Positions 25,128-34,801 are shown, counted from the stretch's first letter. The stretch: 64,000 nucleotides of DNA from Lachnospiraceae bacterium (GCA_022768465.1 JALELZ010000005.1:62001-126000), one strand, 5' to 3'. Translations and numbers: made by a program. Notes: generated by a model not told the origin, from the sequence alone.

Positions 25128-25997
25128 TTACTCAAAAAGATGATGCTGTTTTGCATTCTCATCTACTTCAAAGCCAACTATATAGCCGTATTTTTCCGCA
25201 TAGAAGCTGCAAAGCTCTGTGGTGCGATGTATCTCAACTTCTATATCATTTCCGAACTGTTTTCTCGCCATATCCGCAAGAGCATTGGCATCCTCCGGAT
25301 TCTGGTTGTGGGAAATAATTATCTTGCCGCCGTTATAGCCATGGCTAAGCATCTGCTTATAGGTTCCCTTAAGGACCTTTGCTGCTCCTCTGTGCTTTCC
25401 TACTAAATTGATAGTACCTTCCGGAGATGCCGCTCCTATAATTCTAAGGTCAAGAATACCTATTGCCTTTACAAGCAGAGGATTAACACGGCCGTTATCG
25501 GCAAGTCTCTTAATTGACTGAAGCGTGAATAAAAGCGCCGTCTCTTTATCTCTGTATTCCGTAATCTTTTCCACAGCAGCATCGCCTGTGATTCCTTCGG
25601 AAATCAGTTTGTGCAGACGCTGTATCATAAGTATCATCTTTGGACCTGTAGCAAGCGAATCAATTACATATACATGTCTGTCCGGATGCTGCTCCTCATA
25701 GATATGCTTTGCAGATACCGCACAGTTAAAGCTGCCTGACAGATTGTGTGATATCGTAAAGCAATATATCTCTTCTGCATCTCCGAATGCACTGAGCCAC
25801 TCATCCGGAGACGGACATGAGGTTGATGTAGCACCGGTATTATTATCTAAAGCATCATTAAATTCATCTATATTTGTATTCGGGGTATCAGCCCAATCGG
25901 TTCCGTTTATCATGATGTGCAGCGGAACAGTTTTATAATTCTCTCCATACAGATCATATAAGTTGCAGGAAGAATCGGATACGATTAAATATGACAT
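25128..25997 (-). CDS. DegV family fatty-acid-binding protein
   Basis: A 289-residue EDD-fold protein. DegV proteins bind long-chain fatty acids; some (FakB) present them to the kinase FakA, which is not in this window. Evidence: YLIVSDSSCNLYDL, VPLHIMINGTDW, the ligand loop TSCPSPDEWLSAF, and ISHNLSGSFNCAVSAKHIY followed by VIDSLATGPKM. An ATG at 26012 is in frame, but it overlaps the GGAGGG that correctly serves the ATG at 25997. Annotated paralogues are many in Clostridia, so the specific role is open. Confidence 0.92.
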   Translation of the reverse strand: MSYLIVSDSSCNLYDLYGENYKTVPLHIMINGTDWADTPNTNIDEFNDALDNNTGATSTSCPSPDEWLSAFGDAEEIYCFTISHNLSGSFNCAVSAKHIYEEQHPDRHVYVIDSLATGPKMILMIQRLHKLISEGITGDAAVEKITEYRDKETALLFTLQSIKRLADNGRVNPLLVKAIGILDLRIIGAASPEGTINLVGKHRGAAKVLKGTYKQMLSHGYNGGKIIISHNQNPEDANALADMARKQFGNDIEVEIHRTTELCSFYAEKYGYIVGFEVDENAKQHHLFE

Positions 25998-26263
25998 GGA
26001 TAAGCCCTCCATTATGTTTCTGAATTAAATGGTAGATTTATACGCAGACTTTGTCAAGAGTTTTTACAAAACCGATGTGGAAATATTTGCACTCCTGTTA
26101 CATGATATTTAATTATGTAACTGTCTGTTCCTAATAATGCTTTTCTGATATCTTATTTATTAAACATTTTAACTATATTTTTTGATTCGTTTATCATCAT
26201 TAATACTTATACATTTTCATATAAACAATATTGAATATTCTCAAGTCCATAAGCCTTAATATA

Positions 26264-26292
26264 TTGACAAATTGCGGCATTTGTCATATTGT
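26264..26292 (+). promoter_or_regulatory. Promoter of the thiamin-salvage operon with an embedded operator-like dyad
   Basis: TTGACA (26264-26269), 17-base spacer, TATTGT (26287-26292). The spacer holds a perfect inverted repeat TGACAAAT (26265-26272) / ATTTGTCA (26279-26286) separated by 6 bases and overlapping the -35 element. That is the position of a repressor site. The stretch 25998-26263 is AT-rich with no gene. Confidence 0.6.
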
Positions 26293-26375
26293 AGCAAACG
26301 TAAACATTAGCTTATTTCAGCTGTTGTTTTTTATAATTTAAGAGAAGTCCGTTGCTTATGCATCGGATGTCTGAC

Positions 26376-26470
26376 CGATTAGGGGAGCTTGCAAAAAGCA
26401 GGCTGAGATTCGGCTGTCAGCGCCGTAACCCATAACCTGATTTGGATAATGCCAACGTAGGGAAATACTT
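26376..26470 (+). ncRNA. TPP (THI element) riboswitch
   Basis: All conserved blocks occur in order: AGGGGAGC, the GCTGAGATT pyrimidine-sensing loop, AACCC, ACCTGATTTGGATAATGCCA and ACGTAGGGAA. Established knowledge: this RNA binds thiamin pyrophosphate and turns off downstream genes. Here it precedes a terminator and the thiD-tenA-ABC operon. Confidence 0.97.
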
Positions 26471-26506
26471 TTAGATTCTCGGATGTTCAATATCATCCAC
26501 ACTAAG

Positions 26507-26538
26507 GAGAGGCTCCCGAAAAGGCGCTTCTCTTTTTT
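26507..26538 (+). terminator. TPP-riboswitch terminator
   Basis: GAGAGGC (26507-26513) pairs with GCTTCTC (26526-26532, one G-U pair), followed by TTTTTT. It is the expected OFF-state terminator. About 290 bases follow before thiD in which I see no convincing gene; the only small frame (26557-26748) lacks a ribosome binding site. Confidence 0.85.
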
Positions 26539-26826
26539 ATTACATTTATAAAGCTAATGGTTTCGTATTTTAACGGGATAGGCTTTTATAGACTTTCGGG
26601 TACATTGGGGGCACCACCTTGTATCTTTAATCTTCAGGCGCTTTCAAAAATTTCACATTGTCTTGTGCTTTTGTTCTTTTGCAAGGCTTTTTTAAGACCC
26701 TTTATGCAGAAGACTCCCGGCTCTTATACTGTACATTTTGTATATTAGCAGTTATGCAGACATTTCGTTATTTTTCCAAAGATAAGCCTGAACAAACAAT
26801 CATATATTATTAAAGGAGCAATGAAT

Positions 26827-27627
26827 ATGATTCATACAGCATTAACTATCGCAGGAAGCGATTCATCAGGCGGAGCAGGAGTTCAGGCCGATATTAAGAC
26901 AATGACCGCTAACGGTGTCTATGCAATGAGTGCCATAACCGCACTTACAGCACAGAATACTACAGGTGTGCAGGGGATCTATGAAGTTACTCCTGAATTT
27001 TTATCACTGCAGCTTGACAGCATTTTCACTGATATCAGACCGGATGCAGTCAAGATAGGAATGGTTTCCTCTATAGGACTCATCAAGGCAATTGCCGACA
27101 AGCTGAAGGAATATAAGGCAGAGCGAATAGTTGTTGATCCTGTTATGGTGGCAACCTCCGGAGCAAAGCTCATCAGTGATGACGCCATTGCGGCACTTAA
27201 GGATCTGCTTCTTCCTCTTGCAACCGTACTTACTCCTAATATCCCTGAAACCGAGGTTCTTGCAGAAATGCCTGTAAGATCTTCCGAAGCTATGGTAACA
27301 GCTGCAGGCATTATCAGCAGCCGCTACGGCTGTGCCGTACTCTGTAAGGGCGGACACAGTCTTAATGATGCAAATGATCTTCTCTGCGCAAACGGAGAAT
27401 ATTACTGGTTTAACGGAAAGCGCATAGATAATCCGAATACACACGGAACCGGCTGTACACTTTCGAGTGCCATTGCCTCCAATCTTGCAAAGGGCTATGA
27501 CCTCAAGACATCCGTAGAGCGTGCAAAGGAATACATCAGCGGAGCTCTTGCAGCCATGCTCGATCTCGGAAAGGGCTCAGGTCCTATGCAGCATAATTTT
27601 GACATTAACAGCAGATTTGCTGAGTAA
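26827..27627 (+). CDS. thiD: Hydroxymethylpyrimidine (phosphate) kinase
   Basis: Phosphorylates HMP and HMP-phosphate to HMP-pyrophosphate for thiamin synthesis. Family text: LTIAGSDSSGGAGVQADIKTM, the pyrimidine/phosphate site GVYAMSAITALTAQNT, VVDPVMVATSGAKLI, LTPNIPETEVL, and the ATP/anion hole NPNTHGTGCTLSSAIASNLA. An ATG six bases earlier (26821) is only 2 bases from GGAG, so 26827 is the likelier start; the protein has about 266 residues. First gene of the operon controlled by the TPP riboswitch. Confidence 0.96.
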   Translation: MIHTALTIAGSDSSGGAGVQADIKTMTANGVYAMSAITALTAQNTTGVQGIYEVTPEFLSLQLDSIFTDIRPDAVKIGMVSSIGLIKAIADKLKEYKAERIVVDPVMVATSGAKLISDDAIAALKDLLLPLATVLTPNIPETEVLAEMPVRSSEAMVTAAGIISSRYGCAVLCKGGHSLNDANDLLCANGEYYWFNGKRIDNPNTHGTGCTLSSAIASNLAKGYDLKTSVERAKEYISGALAAMLDLGKGSGPMQHNFDINSRFAE

Positions 27628-27696
27628 AATTCTAATGCCCAAGGCTTATGCTTAAGGCAGATACATTTATTTATTTTGAAGAAACAGGAGCTTTAA

Positions 27697-28362
27697 ATGG
27701 GAAAGAACACAGATATGCTTATCGAGTCTGTTAAGGACATATGGGATGGCTATGACAGACATCCGTTTGTAACCGGCATCGCCGACGGCACTCTTGATAA
27801 GGAAAAATTTAAGTATTACATGATTCAGGATTACCTCTATCTGATCGATTATGCCAAAGTTTTTGCTTTAGGCGTTGCCAAGGCTTCAGATAAAGAGACA
27901 ATGCGTCACTGTGCGGGCTATGTTGATCAGATCCTTGACGGCGAGATGGACATACACAGAGGTTATATGAAGAGACTCGGCATCAGTCTTGAGGAAGCTG
28001 AGCACACCCCTCTCGCTCTCGACAATCTCAGCTACACCTCTTACATGCTCAGAATGGCTTATGAAGGCGGAGCTGCCGAGGTTCTCGTTGCTATATTGAG
28101 CTGTGCCGTAAGCTATGAGTTCATTGCAAAGCATATAGTCGCAAATAACCCTGCTGCTGCAGATCATGAGTTTTACGGAGAATGGATACGAGGCTATGTT
28201 TCCGACGAATATGCCGAGGCAAATAAGATACTCATAGATCTTACAGAGAGACTTACTGCAGATTTGAACGATGCACAGTTAGAGCATCTTAAGCAGATAT
28301 TTATTAATTGTTCCCGCTATGAAGGCTCATTCTGGGATATGGCATGGGAGATGCGCGGATGA
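27697..28362 (+). CDS. tenA: TenA family aminopyrimidine aminohydrolase / thiaminase II
   Basis: A 221-residue all-helical enzyme that hydrolyses aminopyrimidines formed by thiamin breakdown to HMP. Family features: HPFVTGIADGTLDKEKFKYYMIQDYLYL, HRGYMKRLGI, the region SYTSYMLRMAYEGGAAEVLVAILSCAVSYEFIA that supplies the active-site Cys, and the C-terminal FINCSRYEGSFWDMAW. Its position between thiD and a pyrimidine-type ABC transporter supports salvage of degraded thiamin. The stop overlaps the next start as ATGA. Confidence 0.95.
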   Translation: MGKNTDMLIESVKDIWDGYDRHPFVTGIADGTLDKEKFKYYMIQDYLYLIDYAKVFALGVAKASDKETMRHCAGYVDQILDGEMDIHRGYMKRLGISLEEAEHTPLALDNLSYTSYMLRMAYEGGAAEVLVAILSCAVSYEFIAKHIVANNPAAADHEFYGEWIRGYVSDEYAEANKILIDLTERLTADLNDAQLEHLKQIFINCSRYEGSFWDMAWEMRG

Positions 28363-29126
28363 TTCCCGAAGCAATGCTTGAATTTAACAATGTATCTCTT
28401 ACCTACAACGGTGAAGCCACACCTACGATCGATAATCTGAGCTTCAGTATAAAACGCGGAGAATTCGTGTGCCTCATAGGCCCGTCCGGCTGCGGAAAAA
28501 GCACGATCTTCCGCCTTGTAAATAAGCTGTTAAAGCCTCAGTGCGGTGAGATTTATGCAGATGGTCAGAGTATAAGCGACCACAAAAATTACTGCGGTTA
28601 TATGCCTCAGAATGATCTGCTTTTCCCATGGCGTACTGTTGCCGACAATGTAAGACTTCCTCTTGAGATCAAGGGAGGCTTAAGCAAGTCAGAGATGGAT
28701 GATCGTGTAAATGAGGTATTAAAAAATGTAGGACTGGAAAACTGGGGCCAAAAATCCCCGTCTGAGCTTTCCGGAGGCATGCGTCAGCGTGCAGCCTTTG
28801 CAAGGACACTTCTTACAGGCTGTGACCTGCTGCTTTTAGATGAACCTTTTTCGGCGCTTGATTATCTTACCAGACTTTCCTTAAGAGAATGGCTATTAGA
28901 TCAATGGGAACGCGATAAAAAGACAATACTCTTTATCACTCACGATGTGGATGAAGCGGTATTTTTATCAAACCGCGTCTTTGTTGCCGAGCACTATCCT
29001 ATAGATAGTCTCACCAGCGTTGATATACCGGCAGCCTATCCGAGAAGCTTAAAATCATTAAGTGAACCCGGCATAGCAGATATCAAGGAAAGACTTATAG
29101 GCATGCTCAGAAAGGAGACCGCATGA
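28359..29126 (+). CDS. thiZ: ABC transporter ATPase, probable pyrimidine precursor importer
   Basis: The nucleotide-binding subunit: Walker A GPSGCGKSTIF, Q-loop YMPQNDLLFPW, ABC signature LSGGMRQRAAFARTLL, Walker B LLLLDEPFSALD, H-loop FITHDVDEA. It belongs to the nitrate/taurine/HMP-type group. The start at 28359 overlaps the tenA stop (ATGA) with GGGAG eight bases upstream; an ATG at 28344 is less well placed. ThiZ-type function is inferred from the operon and the TPP riboswitch, not from the ATPase itself. Confidence 0.88.
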   Translation: MIPEAMLEFNNVSLTYNGEATPTIDNLSFSIKRGEFVCLIGPSGCGKSTIFRLVNKLLKPQCGEIYADGQSISDHKNYCGYMPQNDLLFPWRTVADNVRLPLEIKGGLSKSEMDDRVNEVLKNVGLENWGQKSPSELSGGMRQRAAFARTLLTGCDLLLLDEPFSALDYLTRLSLREWLLDQWERDKKTILFITHDVDEAVFLSNRVFVAEHYPIDSLTSVDIPAAYPRSLKSLSEPGIADIKERLIGMLRKETA

Positions 29127-29878
29127 AAAATAACGCTAAAGCGAATCTCCCGGCTGCCATTCTGCTGTTTGCTCTTCTTATTATATGGCAGGCTGCAGCA
29201 ATGCATATGAACGCAGCGTATATACTGCCTTCACCGATACAGATAGTTAAGAAGCTGTGGGATCTCAGAGTTCCGTTATTTAAGGCTCACCTTCCGGCAA
29301 CAATGGAGGTCGTAACCGTAGGATTAACAATTTCGATAGTTCTCGGACTGGTTCTTGCTGTCATTATGGATATGAGTGAAACCGTGGAAAAAGCAATATA
29401 TCCGCTCGTCATAGCCAGTCAGACCATTCCTACTACAGCTCTTGCGCCGCTTTTCGTGCTCTGGTTCGGATACGGCATATGGAGCAAGGTTTTAGTGACA
29501 GTGCTGATGACATTCTTCCCGATAACCATTACTGTCTTCGACGGCTTTAAATCCGTAAAAACAGAAATGACAGAGCTGATGCAGACCTTCGGCGCGGATA
29601 AAAAGCAGATATTTTTAAAGCTTAAGCTGCCTGCGGTGCTTCCTTACTTTTTCTCCGCTATCAAGATGGCTATACCTATTTCAATCATAGGTGCCGCCAT
29701 AGGAGAATGGCTTGGTGCACAGTCCGGTCTTGGCTATTTCAGCCGACGTATGATGACTCAGCTTGACGGAGCCGGTGTTTTTGCACCGATACTTCTTCTC
29801 AGTATTGCGGCTATGGTGCTTGTCGCTATAGTAGGTGTTTTTGAAAAGAAACTCATACGCTGGAGAAAAGATCTTTAA
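29123..29878 (+). CDS. thiX: ABC transporter permease, probable pyrimidine precursor importer
   Basis: A 251-residue BPD-type membrane permease with about six helices. The cytoplasmic EAA coupling motif is visible around MQTFGADKKQIFLKLKLPAVL, and the sequence before it (SQTIPTTALAPLFVLWFGYG) is typical of the nitrate/sulfonate/HMP permease group. It starts four bases inside the ATPase gene (ATGA), indicating translational coupling. The substrate assignment rests on the riboswitch and on the adjacent NMT1-like binding protein. Confidence 0.88.
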   Translation: MKNNAKANLPAAILLFALLIIWQAAAMHMNAAYILPSPIQIVKKLWDLRVPLFKAHLPATMEVVTVGLTISIVLGLVLAVIMDMSETVEKAIYPLVIASQTIPTTALAPLFVLWFGYGIWSKVLVTVLMTFFPITITVFDGFKSVKTEMTELMQTFGADKKQIFLKLKLPAVLPYFFSAIKMAIPISIIGAAIGEWLGAQSGLGYFSRRMMTQLDGAGVFAPILLLSIAAMVLVAIVGVFEKKLIRWRKDL

Positions 29879-30005
29879 TTTATTCAGATATTGATATGCT
29901 TTTTCGTGAGAACGGATCCACTCACCTTTCAGCATTCGATATATAGCAAGGAATCCTTTAAATGCTTCCTTAAAACTTAAACTTTATACATTAAGGGGAA
30001 AGATT

Positions 30006-31094
30006 ATGAAAAAAAGAAAACTAATAGCATTATTTGCAGCCTGCACTCTTGCAGCTGCTTCACTTGCAGGATGCGGATCATCTGCTTCCACCGAATCATC
30101 TGCAGAGGCTGAAGAAAGCGCTGAAGAAACAGTAACCGAAGCTGATGCTGATGCTGATGCTGCAGAAGCCTCAGAAGATCAGGATCTTCGTGAGATCAAC
30201 GTGGTTTTAGACTGGTATCCTAATGCCATTCATACATTTATCTACACCGCTATAGAGCGTGGCTACTACGCAGAGGAAGGCATTAAGGTAAATGTTCAGT
30301 TCCCAAGCAATACCAATGACGCTCTCAGCCTCGTAGCTGCAGGAAAGGCTGAGATCGGTATGTACTATCAGCACGACCTCATTCAGTCTGTTGCAAATCA
30401 GGGTATTGGCTTAAAGAGTATCGGCGCTATCGTACAGAGCCCGCTCAACATCATCCTTTCGCTTAAGGATGAGAATATTAACCGCCCTAAGGATCTTGAA
30501 GGCAAGATCGTAGGCTATGCCGGAACAGCTCTCAGCGAGTCTCTTGTAAAGACCATGATGGAGGCTGACGGAGCAGATTTCTCAAAGACAACAATGCTCG
30601 ATGTCGGATTTGATCTTATGAGCTCAATGACTACAGGAAATGTTGATGCTACAATAGGCTGCCTTGTAAACCATGAGGTTCCTCAGCTTGAGGAGGAAGG
30701 CTTTGATGTTAACTATTTCATGGTTAATGACTACGGCATTCCTAATTACTATGAGGCTGTTTTCCTTGCAAGCGACGATATGATAGCTAATGAATCTGAT
30801 GTACTTGCAGGCTTCCTCCGTGCTTCAAAGAAGGGCTTTGAGGATTTCAAGGCTGATCCTGACGGATGCCTCCAGATCCTTCTTGACAACCAGAATGAGG
30901 AAAACTTCCCGCTTTCAAAGACTGTTGAAGAGAAGAGCTGTGAAGTACTTCTTCCTCTCATGGAGACAGCTGACGCTAAGTTCCTTTCACAGACAGATGA
31001 CTGCTGGCAGGAAAACATCGACTGGATGCTTGAGGCCGGCCTCATTGATAAGGCTGTAGAAGTAAGTGACGTTAAGACAGATATAGAGTTTTGA
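30006..31094 (+). CDS. thiY: NMT1/THI5-like substrate-binding lipoprotein
   Basis: A 362-residue ABC-transporter receptor. The N-terminus is a lipoprotein signal with lipobox SLAGC (Cys about 23), followed by an acidic, Ala/Ser/Glu-rich linker. The mature part has the NMT1 family pattern: LDWYPNAIHTFIYTAIERGYYAEEG, DALSLVAAGKAEIGMYY, and the hinge NIILSLKDENINRPKDLEGK. ThiY proteins bind formyl-aminopyrimidine or HMP. It is the last gene of the riboswitch operon, 127 bases after the permease, with an AAGGGGAA site. Confidence 0.9.
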   Translation: MKKRKLIALFAACTLAAASLAGCGSSASTESSAEAEESAEETVTEADADADAAEASEDQDLREINVVLDWYPNAIHTFIYTAIERGYYAEEGIKVNVQFPSNTNDALSLVAAGKAEIGMYYQHDLIQSVANQGIGLKSIGAIVQSPLNIILSLKDENINRPKDLEGKIVGYAGTALSESLVKTMMEADGADFSKTTMLDVGFDLMSSMTTGNVDATIGCLVNHEVPQLEEEGFDVNYFMVNDYGIPNYYEAVFLASDDMIANESDVLAGFLRASKKGFEDFKADPDGCLQILLDNQNEENFPLSKTVEEKSCEVLLPLMETADAKFLSQTDDCWQENIDWMLEAGLIDKAVEVSDVKTDIEF

Positions 31095-31146
31095 TCTCCA
31101 TATTTAAGCTGTATGCCTTGCCTGGTTAATGCTTAAAAGCTAATTT

Positions 31147-31188
31147 AAAAGCGGTGCCGGATGAATTTCCGATACCGCTTTTCTTTTG
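31147..31188 (+). terminator. Terminator of the thi operon
   Basis: AAAAGCGGTGCCGG pairs with CCGATACCGCTTTT (one mismatch, one G-U), followed by CTTTT. It lies about 55 bases after the thiY stop. Confidence 0.8.
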
Positions 31189-31257
31189 AATTATAACCGT
31201 TTAAATAATGATCCCGACATTATTAAAATATTTCTGAGAGCTCTGATATCGGCTCTG

Positions 31258-33081
31258 TCAGAACAGCTCTGCAAATTCTTCTCCGCTGAGCTTTTCCTTT
31301 TCAAGCAGAAGTGCACAGCTCTTTTCAAGGACATCCCTATGTGCCTCAATCATTTCCTTGGCATCATGATAGCATTCGTCTACAAGCTTTTTAACCTCTC
31401 TGTCGATAAGGCTCAGCATGTCCTCTCCATAGGTCTTATTATGTGCGATATCATAACCGAGAAAGACATCATCTCCTCCGTTATTTTCATCACAATTTAT
31501 CATACCTATCTGGTCACTCATACCGTACTGCATGACCATGGCACGTGCGATCTTTGTGACCTGCTTGATATCCTGTGAAGCACCTGTGGTTATATCATCA
31601 CATATAAGCTCCTCGGCAATACGTCCGCCCATGGCAGCCATCATCATATGCTTAAGCTGTCCTCTGGTAATATGACTGTCGTCCTTATCAGGAAGCGGCA
31701 TGGTATAGCCTGCAGCGCCCTCTCCTGTAGGAATGATGCTTATAAGATGTACAGGTCCTACATCCTTTAAAAGATGGAAAATAATAGCATGCCCGGTCTC
31801 ATGATATGCTGTGATCTTTTTATCACGTTCTGAAATGACCTTTGATTTCTTTTCCTTGCCTATACCTGTCTTAATGAAGGCGTCTTCAATATCCTTCTGA
31901 TCGATCTCAGTTTTCTTCTCCATGGTAGCTTCAATAGCTGCCTCATTTAGAAGGTTCTCAAGATCTGCTCCGGTATATCCCGATGTAGTCTGCGCTATTC
32001 TGTGCAGATCAACATCCGCAGCAATATGCTTATTTCTGGCGTGAACATTAAGTATCGCCTCACGTGCCACGACATCAGGATGCCCTACGGTTATCTTTCT
32101 GTCAAAACGTCCAGGTCTCATGATGGCAGGGTCAAGTATATCCACTCTGTTGGTTGCTGCCATGACTATGATGCCCTGATTCTTCTCAAAGCCATCCATC
32201 TCTACAAGCATCTGATTTAGTGTCTGCTCACGCTCATCATGTGATCCGCCAAGGCCTGTACCTCTTCGTCTTGCTACCGCATCGATCTCATCGATAAATA
32301 TGATGCACGGCGAATTCTTCTTAGCCTCTTCGAACATATCGCGGACTCTTGCAGCACCTACACCTACAAACATTTCTACGAAATCAGAGCCTGAAATGCT
32401 GTAAAACGGAACTCTTGCTTCGCCTGCAACAGCCTTTGCAAGAAGCGTTTTTCCGGTTCCCGGAGATCCGACCAATATTACACCCTTAGGAATACGTGCA
32501 CCCATATCATTAAAGGCCTTAGGATTCTTTAAAAACTCTATGACCTCTTTAAGCTCATCCTTTTCCTCGACCATTCCCGCAACATCATCAAGCTTGACAC
32601 TGACATTGCTTGAAAGTCTCGCACGGCTCTTTGAAAAGTTCGCCATCTTTGCGCCCTGTCCCCCGGCTGCTCCGCTCATCATCCTTATAAGGAAAACTAT
32701 CATAATAATGCTTATGAGCGAAGGCACCACTGTGGCGATAAGCAGATTATAGCTGCCGGACTTACGAACCTCGTAATCCACCCCGGCTGTTTCAAGCTTT
32801 TCTGCAAACCTGTCCGCACTGGTAACATTAGCACTTAACACCCTGCCGTTAGATGTAAGATCTGTGGCTGAGACTGTACCGCTGTTATTGTCAGATGCTG
32901 TAGTAATAGTTACTGCATAGCTACCCGAATCGGCAGATGTAAGCAGGCTTTCCATCTGAGTGCTCGAAATATTTACGGTCATCTGATTTCTTCCGAAGCC
33001 TCGCGTAAGAGCATACGCCAACAGTATAAACATGAGCAGACCGAGCCATGTATTACGCATCATTTTCTGATTAGTGTTCAT
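31258..33081 (-). CDS. ftsH: ATP-dependent zinc metalloprotease FtsH
   Basis: Membrane AAA+ protease for quality control of membrane and short-lived proteins. Two transmembrane segments (about 8-25 and 110-132) frame a periplasmic-side domain of about 85 residues. Then come Walker [19 protein letters not shown], pore loop [15 protein letters not shown], Walker [16 protein letters not shown], second region of homology [10 protein letters not shown], and the zinc site HETGHAII. The 607-residue length is normal. The start is 3 bases after the hpt stop, suggesting coupling. Confidence 0.98.
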   Translation of the reverse strand: MNTNQKMMRNTWLGLLMFILLAYALTRGFGRNQMTVNISSTQMESLLTSADSGSYAVTITTASDNNSGTVSATDLTSNGRVLSANVTSADRFAEKLETAGVDYEVRKSGSYNLLIATVVPSLISIIMIVFLIRMMSGAAGGQGAKMANFSKSRARLSSNVSVKLDDVAGMVEEKDELKEVIEFLKNPKAFNDMGARIPKGVILVGSPGTGKTLLAKAVAGEARVPFYSISGSDFVEMFVGVGAARVRDMFEEAKKNSPCIIFIDEIDAVARRRGTGLGGSHDEREQTLNQMLVEMDGFEKNQGIIVMAATNRVDILDPAIMRPGRFDRKITVGHPDVVAREAILNVHARNKHIAADVDLHRIAQTTSGYTGADLENLLNEAAIEATMEKKTEIDQKDIEDAFIKTGIGKEKKSKVISERDKKITAYHETGHAIIFHLLKDVGPVHLISIIPTGEGAAGYTMPLPDKDDSHITRGQLKHMMMAAMGGRIAEELICDDITTGASQDIKQVTKIARAMVMQYGMSDQIGMINCDENNGGDDVFLGYDIAHNKTYGEDMLSLIDREVKKLVDECYHDAKEMIEAHRDVLEKSCALLLEKEKLSGEEFAELF

Positions 33082-33084
33082 GCC

Positions 33085-33609
33085 TTAGTCAAGTCCTTCA
33101 ACAACTCCGATGTACGGAAGATTTCTGTATTTCTGATCATAGTCAAGACCGTAACCGATAACAAATTTATCAGGTACATCGAAACCACAGTAATCGATCT
33201 TGACCTCTCTTATTCTTCTGTCAGGCTTATTGAGCATAGCTGCAAGCTTTAATGATGCAGGCTTTCTGTCCTTGAGCATCTCTAAAAGATATGAAAGTGT
33301 ATAGCCTGTATCAATGATATCCTCAACTACGATGACCTCGCGTCCCTCAAGCGGCTCATCATGATCCTTGACGATCTTAACTATGCCTGATGAGGTCGTT
33401 TCTGAACCATAGCTTGTAACCTGCATGAAATCAATAGTTACCGGAACAGTGATATATTTTGAAAGCTCTGTCATAAAATAGGCTCCGCCCTTAAGGATAC
33501 AGATGAGATGAACGCTCTTTCCTTCGTAATCCCTGCTTATCTGTGCACCCATCTCCTTGATCCTTGCAACGAGCTTTTCCTCAGATATAAGTGTACTTAT
33601 CGTATACAC
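33085..33609 (-). CDS. hpt: Hypoxanthine phosphoribosyltransferase
   Basis: A 174-residue purine salvage enzyme converting hypoxanthine or guanine plus PRPP to IMP or GMP. Features: the flexible loop region MQVTSYGSETTSSG, PRPP-binding VIVVEDIIDTGYTLSYL, and the purine-contacting KIDYCGFDVPDKFVIGYGLDYDQKYRNLPY. Placed between tilS and ftsH, as in most Firmicutes. The short intervals (49 bases to tilS, 3 to ftsH) indicate one transcript. Confidence 0.97.
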   Translation of the reverse strand: MYTISTLISEEKLVARIKEMGAQISRDYEGKSVHLICILKGGAYFMTELSKYITVPVTIDFMQVTSYGSETTSSGIVKIVKDHDEPLEGREVIVVEDIIDTGYTLSYLLEMLKDRKPASLKLAAMLNKPDRRIREVKIDYCGFDVPDKFVIGYGLDYDQKYRNLPYIGVVEGLD

Positions 33610-33658
33610 AATAGTTTCCTCCGTATTTAATCTTTTTTATGTAAATGCTTACGCTTAC

Positions 33659-34693
33659 TTACATTCCTCTGTATGTGATATAGGTCTCCCTGTATCCGTT
33701 ATCCGCAGCTGCCATGCCGGGCAGATCCGCATGAGCGCCCTTCCCCATGAAAAGCAGCTTATCTATATCCTGAAAATGCCTGTCTCCCCAGTCCTTAAGC
33801 GGAATATCAAGCAGTCTCAACGCTTCGATTATAACATATATCCTGAATATCTGCGGTTTTTCTTTAAGCTTAGTCTGGCCCAGTCTGACCCTTTTTACAC
33901 CGTTTTCAGACTGTTCCTCCTGTTCATTAAGCCTCCTTATAAAATCTGTGGCTTCAGATCGGATAAATTCGTCTGCTTCATATATTTTCTGCCCTGCAGC
34001 TGCAATGTGCTCCGCAGCTTTCTCATTTACAGATGCCTTCAGCTCCGGCATGATAATATTTCTGATCCTGTTTCTTGTATGATCATTTTCAAGATTTGTA
34101 GAATCTGTCACATATTCTATGCCCTTTTTACCAAGCCATTCTGTAATATCATTTTTACCGATGCAAAGAAGCGGTCTGATAATATCATCTCTTTTTGGCT
34201 GCATGCCGCCCAGTCCCTTAAGTCCGCTGCCTCTCAGCATATTGAAAAGAATAGTCTCTGCCTGATCATCTGCATGATGCGCAACAGCCTTTATTGATCT
34301 GCCTTCAACAAGCTTCTTTCCAATCGTATCGAAGGCTCTGTAACGAAGTATACGTCCGGCTTCTTCCTCAGTAAGTCCATGATCCTTCATATAGCCTCTG
34401 ACATCCGCGTGAAATGCTTCAAACGGTATATCATATTTCCTGCAGAGTGCTTTGCAGAATTCCTCGTCTCTTAATGCCTCTTCTCCCCTGAGTCCATGAT
34501 TAACGTGAACAGCTAACAGCTCTATACCAAGCAGTCTCTTAAGCTGATAAAGTACCATTAAAAGTGCGACGGAATCAGCACCTCCCGAAAAGCCGACTAT
34601 AACATTATCACCGTTTTCGACAAGCTCATTTTCTCTTATGAATTTCAAAACTCTATTTGTAAATCTGTCCATAAACCGTCTGTCTTTTTGCAT
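33659..34693 (-). CDS. tilS: tRNA(Ile)-lysidine synthetase, short form
   Basis: Modifies cytidine 34 of tRNA-Ile(CAU) to lysidine. The catalytic N-terminal domain is intact: PP-loop VIVGFSGGADSVALLMV, VHVNHGLRGEEALRDEEFC, RYRAFDTIGKKL, AHHADDQAETILFNMLRGSGLKGLGGM and the NRIRN motif. The gene encodes 344 residues, or 337 if it starts at the second Met (34672); common TilS is about 430-470. The usual C-terminal TilS_C substrate-binding domain seems to be missing. No ribosome binding site is clear for either start. Confidence 0.92.
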   Translation of the reverse strand: MQKDRRFMDRFTNRVLKFIRENELVENGDNVIVGFSGGADSVALLMVLYQLKRLLGIELLAVHVNHGLRGEEALRDEEFCKALCRKYDIPFEAFHADVRGYMKDHGLTEEEAGRILRYRAFDTIGKKLVEGRSIKAVAHHADDQAETILFNMLRGSGLKGLGGMQPKRDDIIRPLLCIGKNDITEWLGKKGIEYVTDSTNLENDHTRNRIRNIIMPELKASVNEKAAEHIAAAGQKIYEADEFIRSEATDFIRRLNEQEEQSENGVKRVRLGQTKLKEKPQIFRIYVIIEALRLLDIPLKDWGDRHFQDIDKLLFMGKGAHADLPGMAAADNGYRETYITYRGM

Positions 34694-34724
34694 TTACAGT
34701 ACCGTATTCCGGTAATCTTATAAA

Positions 34725-34756
34725 GGAAAACCCGGAACACATCTTGATGTTCCGGG
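34725..34756 (-). terminator. Terminator after divIC
   Basis: On the minus strand CCCGGAACA and TGTTCCGGG form a 9-bp stem with an 8-base loop, followed by TTTTCC. It separates divIC from tilS, so tilS-hpt-ftsH must have its own promoter or depend on read-through. Confidence 0.85.
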
Positions 34757-34801
34757 TGTCTGACCAAACCGAACGAATAAACCTGATTACGTCTTGCTTA
34801 T

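Noticed and set aside
26557-26748. Small frame (63 codons) between the TPP terminator and thiD
   Set aside because: No ribosome binding site and no recognisable pattern; treated as untranslated leader.
33557-34297. 246-codon plus-strand frame
   Set aside because: Antisense to hpt and tilS, both of which have intact motifs; rich in Ser, Cys and Leu as expected for shadow frames.
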